Assembly: GCF_900182565.1 (NCBI RefSeq)
Contig: NZ_FXTI01000011.1
Location: 39,595 to 103,594 of the forward strand
DNA length: 64,000 nt
From: Melghirimyces algeriensis
Lineage (GTDB): Bacteria; Bacillota; Bacilli; Thermoactinomycetales; DSM-45169
Direction: 5' to 3'
Numbering within the stretch: the first letter of the stretch is position 1; each line of letters begins with the position of its first letter. Shown here in pieces: positions 52,172 to 60,305 of the stretch. A program made the position numbers and the translations under genes. The notes under the pieces are model-generated. The model was not told the DNA's origin. It searched no databases and worked only from the letters and a program-made list of their open reading frames with translations.

Positions 52172-53425
52172 ATGAAATGGAAAAAAATGATCTCGTACCT
52201 TACGGTGGTAGCAATGGTAGGGGTATTGGTCGCGTGTGGACCGGATCGTAACCGTACAGGGGCGGATGGTGAAGAGTCCGAAAAAACGGAACAATTGGTC
52301 ATCTGGGAAAATAAAGAGTCCAGTATGTTGAACCATACTCAAAAAATGGCAAAGGAATATGAGGAAAAAACCGGTATCAAGGTGAAAGTGGTTGGCGTCG
52401 ATCTTTTGAAAATGCAAGATAAACTGACATTGGACGGACCCGCCGGAAAAGGGCCGGACTTGGTCACATGGCCACATGACCGTCTTGGTTCTACGGCTAT
52501 TACAGGGTTGGTCCAACCGATTGACATAAAGCAAGGTTTGATGGATCAGTACAGTGAAAGTGCGATCCAGGCGATGACCTATGATGGAAAACTATATGGA
52601 TTGCCTTATGCGACGGAAAGTATTGCTTTATATTACAACAAGAAGCTGATGAAAAAGATCCCAAAAACATGGGATGAACTGATCCAATTTGCAGAAGAAA
52701 ATTCAAAACCATCAAAAAAGAAATACGGTTTTCTCTTTGAAGGGGAGAACTTCTATTACGACTACTTTTTGTTTGACGCGATGGGAGGCTATGTATTTCG
52801 GTATCAAAACGGAAAGTACGATGTAAATGATATCGGCTTGAATAATAAAGGCTCTGAAGAAGCTCTTAAAAAAATCAAGGAGTTGTACGAGAAGAAACTG
52901 ATTCCGCAAGGGCTTAAAGCGGATACTGTCAACGGTCTGTTTAAGGAAGAAAAAGTGGCAGCCGTGATCAACGGTCCATGGGCCATCAAAGATTATGAAT
53001 CAGCAGGCATTGATTTTGGTGTCATCCCACTGCCGAAAGTGGAGGGAAAAGATCCGCAAACCTTTATTGGAGTGAAAGGGTGGTATTTATCCGCTTTTAC
53101 GAATCATAAAAAGGCTTCAACGGATTTAATGCGGTTTTTGTCCAGCAAAGAAGCCCTTAAAAAACGCTATCAGGCAACAGGGGAGATTCCGCCACATAAA
53201 GAGCTGTTACAAGATCCACTGATCAAAGACGATTCCATCGTCCACAGTTTTTCGAAACAAGCCAGCCAGGGGACACCCATGCCCAACATTCCGGCGATGG
53301 GGCAGGTGTGGGAACCGATCAACAATGCTTTATCCTTTGTTGCACAAGGGAAACGATCACCTGAGGCCGCGCTGGACGAATCGGTCAAGATGATAGAAGA
53401 GAAGATCAAAGCGCAAAAACAATAA
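52172..53425 (+). CDS. mdxE: Maltodextrin ABC transporter substrate-binding lipoprotein
   Basis: 417 residues. Lipobox LVAC (Cys near residue 22), then a MalE-type fold: LVIWENKESS, GKGPDLVTWPHDRLG, IQAMTYDGKLYGLPYATESIALYYNKKL, KEEKVAAVINGPWAIKDY and FIGVKGWYLS, aromatic-rich sugar-binding signatures of maltose/maltodextrin receptors. Catches maltodextrins outside the membrane. ATG at 52172 with GGGGATC upstream. Two operators upstream; a stable hairpin follows the stop. Confidence 0.92.
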   Translation: MKWKKMISYLTVVAMVGVLVACGPDRNRTGADGEESEKTEQLVIWENKESSMLNHTQKMAKEYEEKTGIKVKVVGVDLLKMQDKLTLDGPAGKGPDLVTWPHDRLGSTAITGLVQPIDIKQGLMDQYSESAIQAMTYDGKLYGLPYATESIALYYNKKLMKKIPKTWDELIQFAEENSKPSKKKYGFLFEGENFYYDYFLFDAMGGYVFRYQNGKYDVNDIGLNNKGSEEALKKIKELYEKKLIPQGLKADTVNGLFKEEKVAAVINGPWAIKDYESAGIDFGVIPLPKVEGKDPQTFIGVKGWYLSAFTNHKKASTDLMRFLSSKEALKKRYQATGEIPPHKELLQDPLIKDDSIVHSFSKQASQGTPMPNIPAMGQVWEPINNALSFVAQGKRSPEAALDESVKMIEEKIKAQKQ

Positions 53426-53435
53426 TCCATAACAG

Positions 53436-53459
53436 GGCGCGGCAATGAGTTGCCGCGCC
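53436..53459 (+). other. Intercistronic hairpin between mdxE and mdxF
   Basis: GGCGCGGCAA / TTGCCGCGCC perfect 10-bp stem with a TGAG loop and no T run. Placed right after mdxE, it could protect the mdxE message 3' end so the binding protein outnumbers the permeases, as the malE-malF repeat does. Confidence 0.6.
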
Positions 53460-53475
53460 GGAAAGGAGGTTGGAA

Positions 53476-54786
53476 ATGGAAGCAAAGTTCAATCCCAAAC
53501 CTGAGAATGGCTGTTTTCTTCGTGCTAGTCGAATTGCCGCCGCCTTATCGGTTCTATCGATGGGGTTAGGTCAGTTATATAACGGACAATGGATCAAGGG
53601 GATTTGCTTCTTCGTCCTTCAGTTTTGCTATATTGGGTTGTTTTTTGAATTTCTGAATGTAGGGCTGTGGGGGATTGTAACGCTCGGCACCAGTGTGGAG
53701 CACGGAGATCATTCCATTATGTTGTTAGCACAAGGTATTATCTCGCTTTTAGTGATTGCGCTGGGTTTGCTGTTTTATGTTTTAAATGTGCGGGACGCGT
53801 ATAAGGTGGGATTGATGCGTGAGTCCGGGGAAAAGCCCCCAACGATTGCCAAAACATATCAGAATGTAACGGATCAAGGGTATCCGTATCTTTTAATTAC
53901 TCCCAGCTTAGTTTTGTTGGTTTTTGTGGTTTTGTTTCCACTGCTTTTTATGGTATTGATTGCATTTACCAACTATGACCTTTACCATTCACCGCCTGCC
54001 AAACTGGTGGATTGGGTGGGGTTTAACAACTTTTTCAACCTGTTTGGATCGGAACTATGGCGCAACTCGTTTATAAGTGTTTTTCAGTGGACAGTGGTGT
54101 GGACGTTAATCTCAACCACCGTTCAGTTTGGCTTGGGGTTGTTTCTGGCTATATTGATCAATCAAAAGCAGGTCAAGTTTAAGCGCTTTTTCCGTACGGT
54201 ATTGATTTTGCCGTGGGCGGTTCCCGCATTTGTGTCGATCTTGGTGTTCTCTGGAATGTTTGATGAACATTTTGGTCCTATTAACCAGATGTTAAACAGT
54301 GTTGGGATTGAAAGTATCCCATGGATGGTCGATCCATTCTGGTCCAAGATCGCCATTTTGCTGATTCAATTCTGGCTCGGCTTTCCCTTCAGTTTGGCGC
54401 TGTGTACGGGTGTGCTGCAAGGAATTCCGGCTGATTTGTATGAGGCAGCCAAGGTGGATGGGGCAACGGCATGGCAGAAGTTTCGACAGATTACGCTCCC
54501 ATTGGTGCTGTATGCCACAGCGCCTGTGTTGATTACGCAGTACGCCTATAACTTTAATAACTTTAACGTGATCTATCTGTTTAATAAAGGAGGGCCTCCT
54601 GTTCCAGGGCAGACGGCAGGTGGCACGGATATCCTGATCTCTTGGGTATATAAGCTTACCTTCGACGTGTACAAATACAACTATGCGGCGGCTGTATCCA
54701 TCATGATTGCGATGGTTGTGATGGGATTTGCCGTATATCAATTCCGACGGCTTCGATCATTTCAAGAAGAGGATATGATCCAATGA
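53476..54786 (+). CDS. mdxF: Maltodextrin ABC transporter permease (MalF-like)
   Basis: 436 residues. An N-terminal extension with TM5-like segments (about 15-110: LGQLYNGQWIKGICFFVLQF) precedes the MalF-type permease domain (about 135-430). The EAA loop is YEAAKVDGATAWQKFRQITLP near residue 322, which docks on the ATPase. ATG at 53476 sits 7 bases after GGAGG. Overlaps mdxG by ATGA. Confidence 0.92.
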   Translation: MEAKFNPKPENGCFLRASRIAAALSVLSMGLGQLYNGQWIKGICFFVLQFCYIGLFFEFLNVGLWGIVTLGTSVEHGDHSIMLLAQGIISLLVIALGLLFYVLNVRDAYKVGLMRESGEKPPTIAKTYQNVTDQGYPYLLITPSLVLLVFVVLFPLLFMVLIAFTNYDLYHSPPAKLVDWVGFNNFFNLFGSELWRNSFISVFQWTVVWTLISTTVQFGLGLFLAILINQKQVKFKRFFRTVLILPWAVPAFVSILVFSGMFDEHFGPINQMLNSVGIESIPWMVDPFWSKIAILLIQFWLGFPFSLALCTGVLQGIPADLYEAAKVDGATAWQKFRQITLPLVLYATAPVLITQYAYNFNNFNVIYLFNKGGPPVPGQTAGGTDILISWVYKLTFDVYKYNYAAAVSIMIAMVVMGFAVYQFRRLRSFQEEDMIQ

Positions 54787-55625
54787 ATACAAAGTGGAAA
54801 TCGCATATGGGGATCGTACTGACGTATCTTGTTTTACTGTTTATGGTGGTGATTTCAATCTATCCGATCTTGTGGGTGATCGGATCGTCACTCAATCCGG
54901 GAACCAGCTTGTTTTCCAGTAGCTTGATTCCCCAAAATGCTACGTTGAAGCATTATATATGGTTGTTTACCAGCTCGGATAGTCAATATGTAACATGGTA
55001 TCTAAATACCCTTAAAATCGCAGTGATCAATTCGTTGATCTCCATTCTGTTAACGACGGCGACGGCATATGCCTTTTCGCGTTACCGTTTTATCGGGCGA
55101 AAACACGGTTTAATGGCCTTTTTGATTTTACAAATGTTCCCGTCATTGATGGCGATGGTGGCCTTTTATGTGTTGTTAAATATGGTCAATCTGTTAGATA
55201 CGCATTGGGGATTGATTTTGATCTATGCAGGTGGGCAGATCCCGTTTAACACCTGGTTAGTCAAAGGATTTTTTGATACGATCCCGCGAGGGTTGGATGA
55301 AGCGGCCAAAATCGATGGCGCAGGGCATAATACGATTTTCTTTCGCATTATGTTGCCACTGGCAAAGCCGATTGTTGCTGTCGTCGCATTGTTTAACTTT
55401 ATTACACCGATGACTGACTTTTTGTTGCCGCAGATTATATTGACCAGTTCGGAAAAGCAGACGTTGGCAGTGGGTCTGTTTAGCTTTATCAATGAGCAAT
55501 TTGGAAAAAACTTTACCCAATTTGCCGCAGGGGCTGTTTTGATTGCCATTCCAATTGCTGTGGTTTTTATTGCTCTACAGCGGTACTTTATCTCCGGTTT
55601 GACAACGGGGGCAACCAAAGGGTGA
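54783..55625 (+). CDS. mdxG: Maltodextrin ABC transporter permease (MalG-like)
   Basis: 280 residues, six helices. EAA loop GLDEAAKIDGAGHNTIFFRIMLP near residue 177 and the PFNTWLVKGFFDTIPR motif are typical of MalG. Completes the importer with MdxE, MdxF and the MsmX-type ATPase encoded after the amylase gene. Confidence 0.93.
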   Translation: MNTKWKSHMGIVLTYLVLLFMVVISIYPILWVIGSSLNPGTSLFSSSLIPQNATLKHYIWLFTSSDSQYVTWYLNTLKIAVINSLISILLTTATAYAFSRYRFIGRKHGLMAFLILQMFPSLMAMVAFYVLLNMVNLLDTHWGLILIYAGGQIPFNTWLVKGFFDTIPRGLDEAAKIDGAGHNTIFFRIMLPLAKPIVAVVALFNFITPMTDFLLPQIILTSSEKQTLAVGLFSFINEQFGKNFTQFAAGAVLIAIPIAVVFIALQRYFISGLTTGATKG

Positions 55626-55653
55626 GTAGATATGGAAAGAGGAGAGGTTTCGA

Positions 55654-57456
55654 TTGGAGAAAGCAGCGATTTTTCATCAACCGTATGGAGCGTATGCCGA
55701 TCCGCTCAGCCCGTATTGTTTGCGCGTCCGCTTGCGGGTCAAAAAAGGGGATCTCACAGCATGTACCGTGTATCATGGTGACCGGTACAGCCAAGAGGAA
55801 GACCAAGATTACGTCCAGTTACAGAAAACGGCTTCTGATATGTATTTTGACTATTTTACAGGAGATCTTCCTACCCAAACGAAACGCATTCGCTATGTGT
55901 TTTATGTACAGAACGAGCGTGAAGCGTATTGGTATGGAGAAAATGGATTTTCGCAAGATCGCCGTTCAGCAGGTGTGTTTCAATATGCCTATATAACGTA
56001 CAGTAACTTATTTGATCTTCCTGAATGGGCGTTAGATGGTGTGGTATATCAAATTTTTCCGGAACGGTTTGCCAACGGTGATCGAAGCAATGATCCGCAG
56101 AATGTGGAACCCTGGACAGTTGGCGCTCGACCGAAGCCGGATAGTTATTACGGCGGGGATTTACAGGGGGTTATGGATCGATTGCCCTATTTGGAGAAGC
56201 TGGGCGTCAATGTTTTGTACTTTACGCCCATTTTCCGTTCCCCGTCCAATCATAAATATGATACGACCGACTATTATCAGATTGATCCGCATTTTGGAGA
56301 TATGAAAACGTTTCGGAAATTGGTGGAAAAAGCGCACCGTCATGGTATGCGTGTCATTTTGGATGCGGTGATGAACCATACGGGGGTCGGTTTCTTTGCT
56401 TTTCGGGATGTAATCGATCATGGGTCCGTTTCCCGCTATGCTGATTGGTTCCATATCAGCTCCTTTCCAGTGCAAACAGAGCCTCGTCCCAACTATGAGA
56501 CGTTTGCCAACGATGTGTGGACGATGCCAAAGTTGAGGACGCAACATCCTGAGGTGAAGGCTTATTTTCTGGATGTTGCGGAGTACTGGGTAAAAGAGGT
56601 GGGCATTGATGGATGGCGACTGGACGTAGCGAATGAAGTGGAGGCAGATTTTTGGCGCGCATTCCGCCAGCGTGTAAAGAAGGCGAACCCGGAAGCGTTG
56701 ATTGTCGGTGAGGTTTGGCATGATGCCAGTCCGTGGCTGATGGGAGATCAGTTTGATTCCGTCATGAATTATTTATTTCGCGATGCGGTTGTCGATTTTT
56801 TTGGCCGAGGTAGGATTGGGGCAGAAGAACTGGATGCGCGTCTTGCCCATTCGCGGATGCTGTATCGAACACAACCGCAGTACGCGATGTTTAACTTGCT
56901 GGACTCCCACGATACAGAACGGTTTTTAACCACCTGCGGTGGAAATGAGAAGCGTATGCGTTTGGCTGTTTTGTTTCAAACCACCTATGTAGGCATGCCG
57001 ATGATTTATTATGGCGATGAAGTGGGTATGCAAGGCGGTTCCGATCCAGACTGCCGCCGACCGATGATTTGGGAAAAACGGAGACAGAATCGGGCGCTGT
57101 TTAATTTTTACCGTAAAGTATTGCGGATTCGCCGTGAACAGACAGCGTTGCGTCGGGGGAATATTCGTGTTTGGGTTGCACAAGGGCGTATTTACGGCTT
57201 CTTACGCCGGCTTGAGAATGATTGTGTGGGAGTGATCGTTAACAACAGTGATCACATGTGTGAAATTTCTTTGGATACAGCGGCGTTTGGTCAGCCAACG
57301 GTGTTGGTAGAGCTTTTGAGCGGGCAATCTGTACAAACAACGAAAGAGGGGAGACTTTTCATCACCTTGGCCCCCTATGAGGGGAGGGTTTATACAGCAC
57401 CATCCACGAATGGTGCAAAAAAGCCAGCATTGAACAGATCCAATATTCCATTGTAA
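55654..57456 (+). CDS. Cyclomaltodextrinase/neopullulanase-type GH13 hydrolase
   Basis: 600 residues. N-terminal beta domain (about 1-115, typical of GH13_20 dimers), then a TIM barrel with nucleophile Asp324 (GWRLDVANEV), acid/base Glu353 (VGEVWHD) and transition-state Asp420 (LLDSHDTERFL), and a C-terminal beta domain from about 510. No signal peptide, so it splits imported malto-oligosaccharides or cyclodextrins inside the cell. A TTG start at 55654 fits AGAGGAGAGG. Lies between mdxG and msmX. Confidence 0.92.
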   Translation: MEKAAIFHQPYGAYADPLSPYCLRVRLRVKKGDLTACTVYHGDRYSQEEDQDYVQLQKTASDMYFDYFTGDLPTQTKRIRYVFYVQNEREAYWYGENGFSQDRRSAGVFQYAYITYSNLFDLPEWALDGVVYQIFPERFANGDRSNDPQNVEPWTVGARPKPDSYYGGDLQGVMDRLPYLEKLGVNVLYFTPIFRSPSNHKYDTTDYYQIDPHFGDMKTFRKLVEKAHRHGMRVILDAVMNHTGVGFFAFRDVIDHGSVSRYADWFHISSFPVQTEPRPNYETFANDVWTMPKLRTQHPEVKAYFLDVAEYWVKEVGIDGWRLDVANEVEADFWRAFRQRVKKANPEALIVGEVWHDASPWLMGDQFDSVMNYLFRDAVVDFFGRGRIGAEELDARLAHSRMLYRTQPQYAMFNLLDSHDTERFLTTCGGNEKRMRLAVLFQTTYVGMPMIYYGDEVGMQGGSDPDCRRPMIWEKRRQNRALFNFYRKVLRIRREQTALRRGNIRVWVAQGRIYGFLRRLENDCVGVIVNNSDHMCEISLDTAAFGQPTVLVELLSGQSVQTTKEGRLFITLAPYEGRVYTAPSTNGAKKPALNRSNIPL

Positions 57457-57468
57457 GGAGGGTTTTCG

Positions 57469-57537
57469 ATGGGTGAGGAAATAACCAAAAAGGAGAGAAA
57501 GGCAAATGGCACAGGTGAAACTCAACCATATCTATAA
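57469..57537 (+). CDS. Possible 22-residue coupling ORF overlapping msmX start
   Basis: ATG at 57469 follows a near-perfect TAAGGAGGG and opens a frame MGEEITKKERKANGTG... that ends at 57537, 31 bases inside msmX in another frame. Ribosomes ending here would unwind or couple to the msmX site. Short enough to be chance. Confidence 0.35.
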   Translation: MGEEITKKERKANGTGETQPYL

Positions 57538-58615
57538 ACGGTTTGGCGATGTCACAGCGGTATCTGACTTTGATCTGGAGATCAAGGATAAAGAATTTTT
57601 GGTGCTGGTAGGCCCGTCTGGTTGTGGGAAATCAACGACATTGCGTATGATTGCAGGATTGGAAGAGATTAGCGAAGGCAAGCTGTATATTGGGGATCGC
57701 CTCGTAAATGATATCTCCCCCAAGGATCGGGATATTGCCATGGTGTTTCAGAGCTATGCTCTTTACCCACATATGAGTGTATATGAAAATATGGCCTTTG
57801 GATTGAAGTTACGCAGGTTTGGAAAGGAAGAAATCGACGCAAGGGTAAAAGAAGCCGCAAAGATCCTGGATATTGAGCATTTGTTGGATCGAAAGCCAAA
57901 AGCGCTCTCAGGAGGACAGCGGCAGCGTGTGGCGTTGGGGCGTGCCATTGTGCGCGAACCGCAGGTCTTTTTAATGGATGAACCGCTGTCCAATCTGGAT
58001 GCCAAGCTGCGCGTACAAATGCGCACGGAAATCAGTAAGTTGCATCAGCGATTGGAGACAACCGTCATCTATGTTACCCATGATCAAACAGAAGCGATGA
58101 CCATGGGGGACCGTGTTGTTGTGATGAAAGATGGAGTCATTCAACAAGTGGATACTCCGGATAGGATTTATCACCGCCCGGTGAATCGGTTTGTCGCTGG
58201 ATTTATCGGATCACCTGCGATGAATTTTATCGATGGGAGATTAGTGAAAGAGAAGGGGGAAGTTTTTTTCCATGCACAAAACTTAAACGTTAAAATTCCG
58301 CAGGGACGCGTAAAAACGTTGCAGGAGAAAGGGTATGTGGGCAAAGACGTTGTGTTTGGCATTCGACCAGAAGATCTGCACGATGAACCCGTCTTTATCG
58401 AGGCATCAACGGACAGTAGGGTAACATTACAAGTAGAGATTGTTGAAAATATGGGCTCCGAAATCTATTTATATCTCAAGGGGATCACTCAGGATTCCAT
58501 TATCGCACGTGTTAAAGCTCGGAATTTATTTTCTCCGGGCAGTAAGGTGACCTTGGCTTTTGATATGAATAAAGCACATATTTTTGATAAAAAAACCGAA
58601 GAAACGGTTTTTTAA
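57506..58615 (+). CDS. msmX: Multisugar ABC transporter ATP-binding protein (MsmX/MalK)
   Basis: 369 residues. Walker A GPSGCGKSTT near residue 37, LSGGQRQRVALGRA near 134, Walker B VFLMDEPLSNLDAK, switch YVTHDQTEAMTM, and a C-terminal TOBE/MalK regulatory domain (GIRPEDLHDE). Powers MdxFG and, as MsmX does in Bacillus, possibly several sugar importers. ATG at 57506 after GGAGAG. The last codons (KKTEETVF) are within the terminator stem at 58590. Confidence 0.93.
   Translation: MAQVKLNHIYKRFGDVTAVSDFDLEIKDKEFLVLVGPSGCGKSTTLRMIAGLEEISEGKLYIGDRLVNDISPKDRDIAMVFQSYALYPHMSVYENMAFGLKLRRFGKEEIDARVKEAAKILDIEHLLDRKPKALSGGQRQRVALGRAIVREPQVFLMDEPLSNLDAKLRVQMRTEISKLHQRLETTVIYVTHDQTEAMTMGDRVVVMKDGVIQQVDTPDRIYHRPVNRFVAGFIGSPAMNFIDGRLVKEKGEVFFHAQNLNVKIPQGRVKTLQEKGYVGKDVVFGIRPEDLHDEPVFIEASTDSRVTLQVEIVENMGSEIYLYLKGITQDSIIARVKARNLFSPGSKVTLAFDMNKAHIFDKKTEETVF
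58590..58613 (+). terminator. Terminator inside the msmX 3' end
   Basis: AAAAAACCG / CGGTTTTTT perfect 9-bp stem with a 6-base loop; it ends at the stop codon, so transcription can stop exactly at the gene end. Confidence 0.75.
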
Positions 58616-58706
58616 GGTGCGATCAATCGGTGGTTTCTGCCGACGGAATAGTCGGAATAGATAAAATGACTTTCTTTAACCGTATGGATGGGTGGAAGCA
58701 GATGAT

Positions 58707-58767
58707 TTTCCAGTTTCCGCTTTCTGTCGTATAATAATAGGCGAAAACGATTGCACAGACTGTGCAA
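58707..58767 (+). promoter_or_regulatory. lacI promoter with overlapping operator and palindrome
   Basis: TTTCCA (58707-58712), 17-base spacer, TATAAT (58730-58735). A CRE/LacI-like CGAAAACGATTGCA (58742-58755) sits at the likely start of transcription, suggesting autorepression. A perfect 17-bp palindrome TTGCACAGACTGTGCAA (58751-58767) ends 3 bases before the ribosome binding site core AGGAG. Confidence 0.65.
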
Positions 58768-58780
58768 AAGGAGTCGTTTG

Positions 58781-59803
58781 ATGTCGACCATTAAAGATGT
58801 AGCAAAGGTTGCTGGAGTATCTCCTTCCACCGTTTCCCGTGTGATTGCGGGAAACAGGCGGATCAGCAAAAAAACGCGTTTACGGGTGCAACGTGCGATG
58901 GCGGAATTAAACTATGTTCCCAATGCGATTGCACGCAGTCTGGCACGTAGCCATACGCGTACGATTGGGTTTACAATATCGCGTGCCGTGGATCAGGCTT
59001 TTTCCAATCCGTTTTTTTCGGAAGTGCTCCGTGGTATGTCTTCTGTCGCTCAGATGCACGATTACAATATCCTGCTATCCATAAGTATGGACCCGAAAGA
59101 AGAGATGGAAAAGTGCCTCCGTCTCATTCAGGAACGTCGGGTCGATGGGTTAATCCTATCAACGTCACGTCTCCATGATCCCTTAATAGCCGCTTTGTCT
59201 GAAGATGATGTTCCGTTTGTCGTGATGGGTCGCAGTGTGGATCTACCCGTCTTATCAGTGAACAATGATAATGTAAAAGCGGGATATCATGCCACGATGC
59301 ACTTAATTGAACAAGGATACTGCAACATTGCTTTTTTAAGCGGACCCAAGGATCTGGTCGTTAGCATGGATCGTTTCAATGGTTATAAACAGGCGATGTC
59401 AGAGAAAGATTTGCCTTTGGATTCACAACGGGTCGTCTTTACGGAGTTGACGGAACAGGGTGGCTTTGATGCGCTGGAGCAACTGAAAGAACAGGGAGTT
59501 TTATTTGATGCCGTTCTCGCGGCGGATGATCTCTTGGCTTTGGGGGCCTTTCAGTTTGCCAAGCATTTCTCCATTTCGGTACCGGAGGATTTGGGGATTG
59601 TCGGTTTTAACGATACGCCTGTCATGGAGTATATGACACCCTCATTAACTAGTGTTCGCATTTTATCATACGACTTGGGAGCGGAAGTGGTTGATCTGCT
59701 GATCAATCATTTAGAGAATCCCGATAAAAGGCGTGCAAAAAAGGAAATAGTGCTTCCGTCGGAGCTAATTATAAGAGATTCAAGTCGTCGCAAGAAAGAT
59801 TAG
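58781..59803 (+). CDS. LacI family transcriptional regulator of the maltodextrin cluster
   Basis: 340 residues. N-terminal LacI helix-turn-helix (TIKDVAKVAGVSPSTVSRV, hinge NYVPNAIARSLA), then a periplasmic-binding-like effector domain (about 60-335) with IGFTISRAVDQAF, GYKQAMSEKDLPLDS and GIVGFNDTPVMEYMTPSLTSV. Expected to repress the mdx genes until maltodextrin is present. ATG at 58781 after AAAAGGAG. Closed by a hairpin terminator at 59820. Confidence 0.9.
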   Translation: MSTIKDVAKVAGVSPSTVSRVIAGNRRISKKTRLRVQRAMAELNYVPNAIARSLARSHTRTIGFTISRAVDQAFSNPFFSEVLRGMSSVAQMHDYNILLSISMDPKEEMEKCLRLIQERRVDGLILSTSRLHDPLIAALSEDDVPFVVMGRSVDLPVLSVNNDNVKAGYHATMHLIEQGYCNIAFLSGPKDLVVSMDRFNGYKQAMSEKDLPLDSQRVVFTELTEQGGFDALEQLKEQGVLFDAVLAADDLLALGAFQFAKHFSISVPEDLGIVGFNDTPVMEYMTPSLTSVRILSYDLGAEVVDLLINHLENPDKRRAKKEIVLPSELIIRDSSRRKKD

Positions 59804-59819
59804 CCCACAATCAAAAGTC

Positions 59820-59844
59820 AGGCACCTTCTATAAAAGGGTGCCT
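59820..59844 (+). terminator. Terminator after lacI
   Basis: AGGCACC / GGTGCCT stem (with adjoining TT/AA pairs), weak T-rich tail. Confidence 0.6.
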
Positions 59845-59889
59845 AGTCCTTTCCCGTTTCTTTGTATGTTTCACTCCATTTTTTGCTAA

Positions 59890-60178
59890 AAAATGATTAA
59901 ATACGAATCGACTACATAGGAAGTTTGTCCATAGAGAGGGGATTCGCGATTTCAAATTCTTGCCTCAAGACTCGTGATGTCTACCCTTTGAGATGCTTAA
60001 CTACATTATGTATCCCAAATTGTGGGTCACATTGTATTTGCAAATGTACATAATCAGGCATGATCTCCATGCTTGCAATCGTTGCTCCAAGCTCTCTTGC
60101 TTTTTCTATGAATTTTTTTCAGCCGATCACTTACAGGTGGAACGAGTCCTTTCCGTCGGTACTTGGGACAAAAAACAA
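59890..60178 (-). pseudogene. Decayed IS200/IS605 TnpA (Y1 transposase) copy
   Basis: Minus strand from 60178: VFCPKYRRKGLVPPVSDRLK, then a frameshift into EKARELGATIASMEIMPDYVHL, QCDPQFGIHN, VKHLKG, a stop, TSRVLRQEF and KSRIPSLWTN. It aligns to the intact copy at 63748, but the HUH motif reads YVH instead of HVH, several stops are present, and the first 20 or so residues are gone. Clearly inactive. The rest of 59804-60305 holds only the lacI terminator. Confidence 0.85.
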
Positions 60179-60305
60179 CGTAATATTATATTATTTTGAA
60201 TATTTCTAAAACTAACCAAGGAATGTCGAAGGATAGAAAATTGCGTTGATTTGGGCAAAACGGTATGATGAGGTAGCAGAAATTTAAGCAAAAATGGAGG
60301 ATTAC

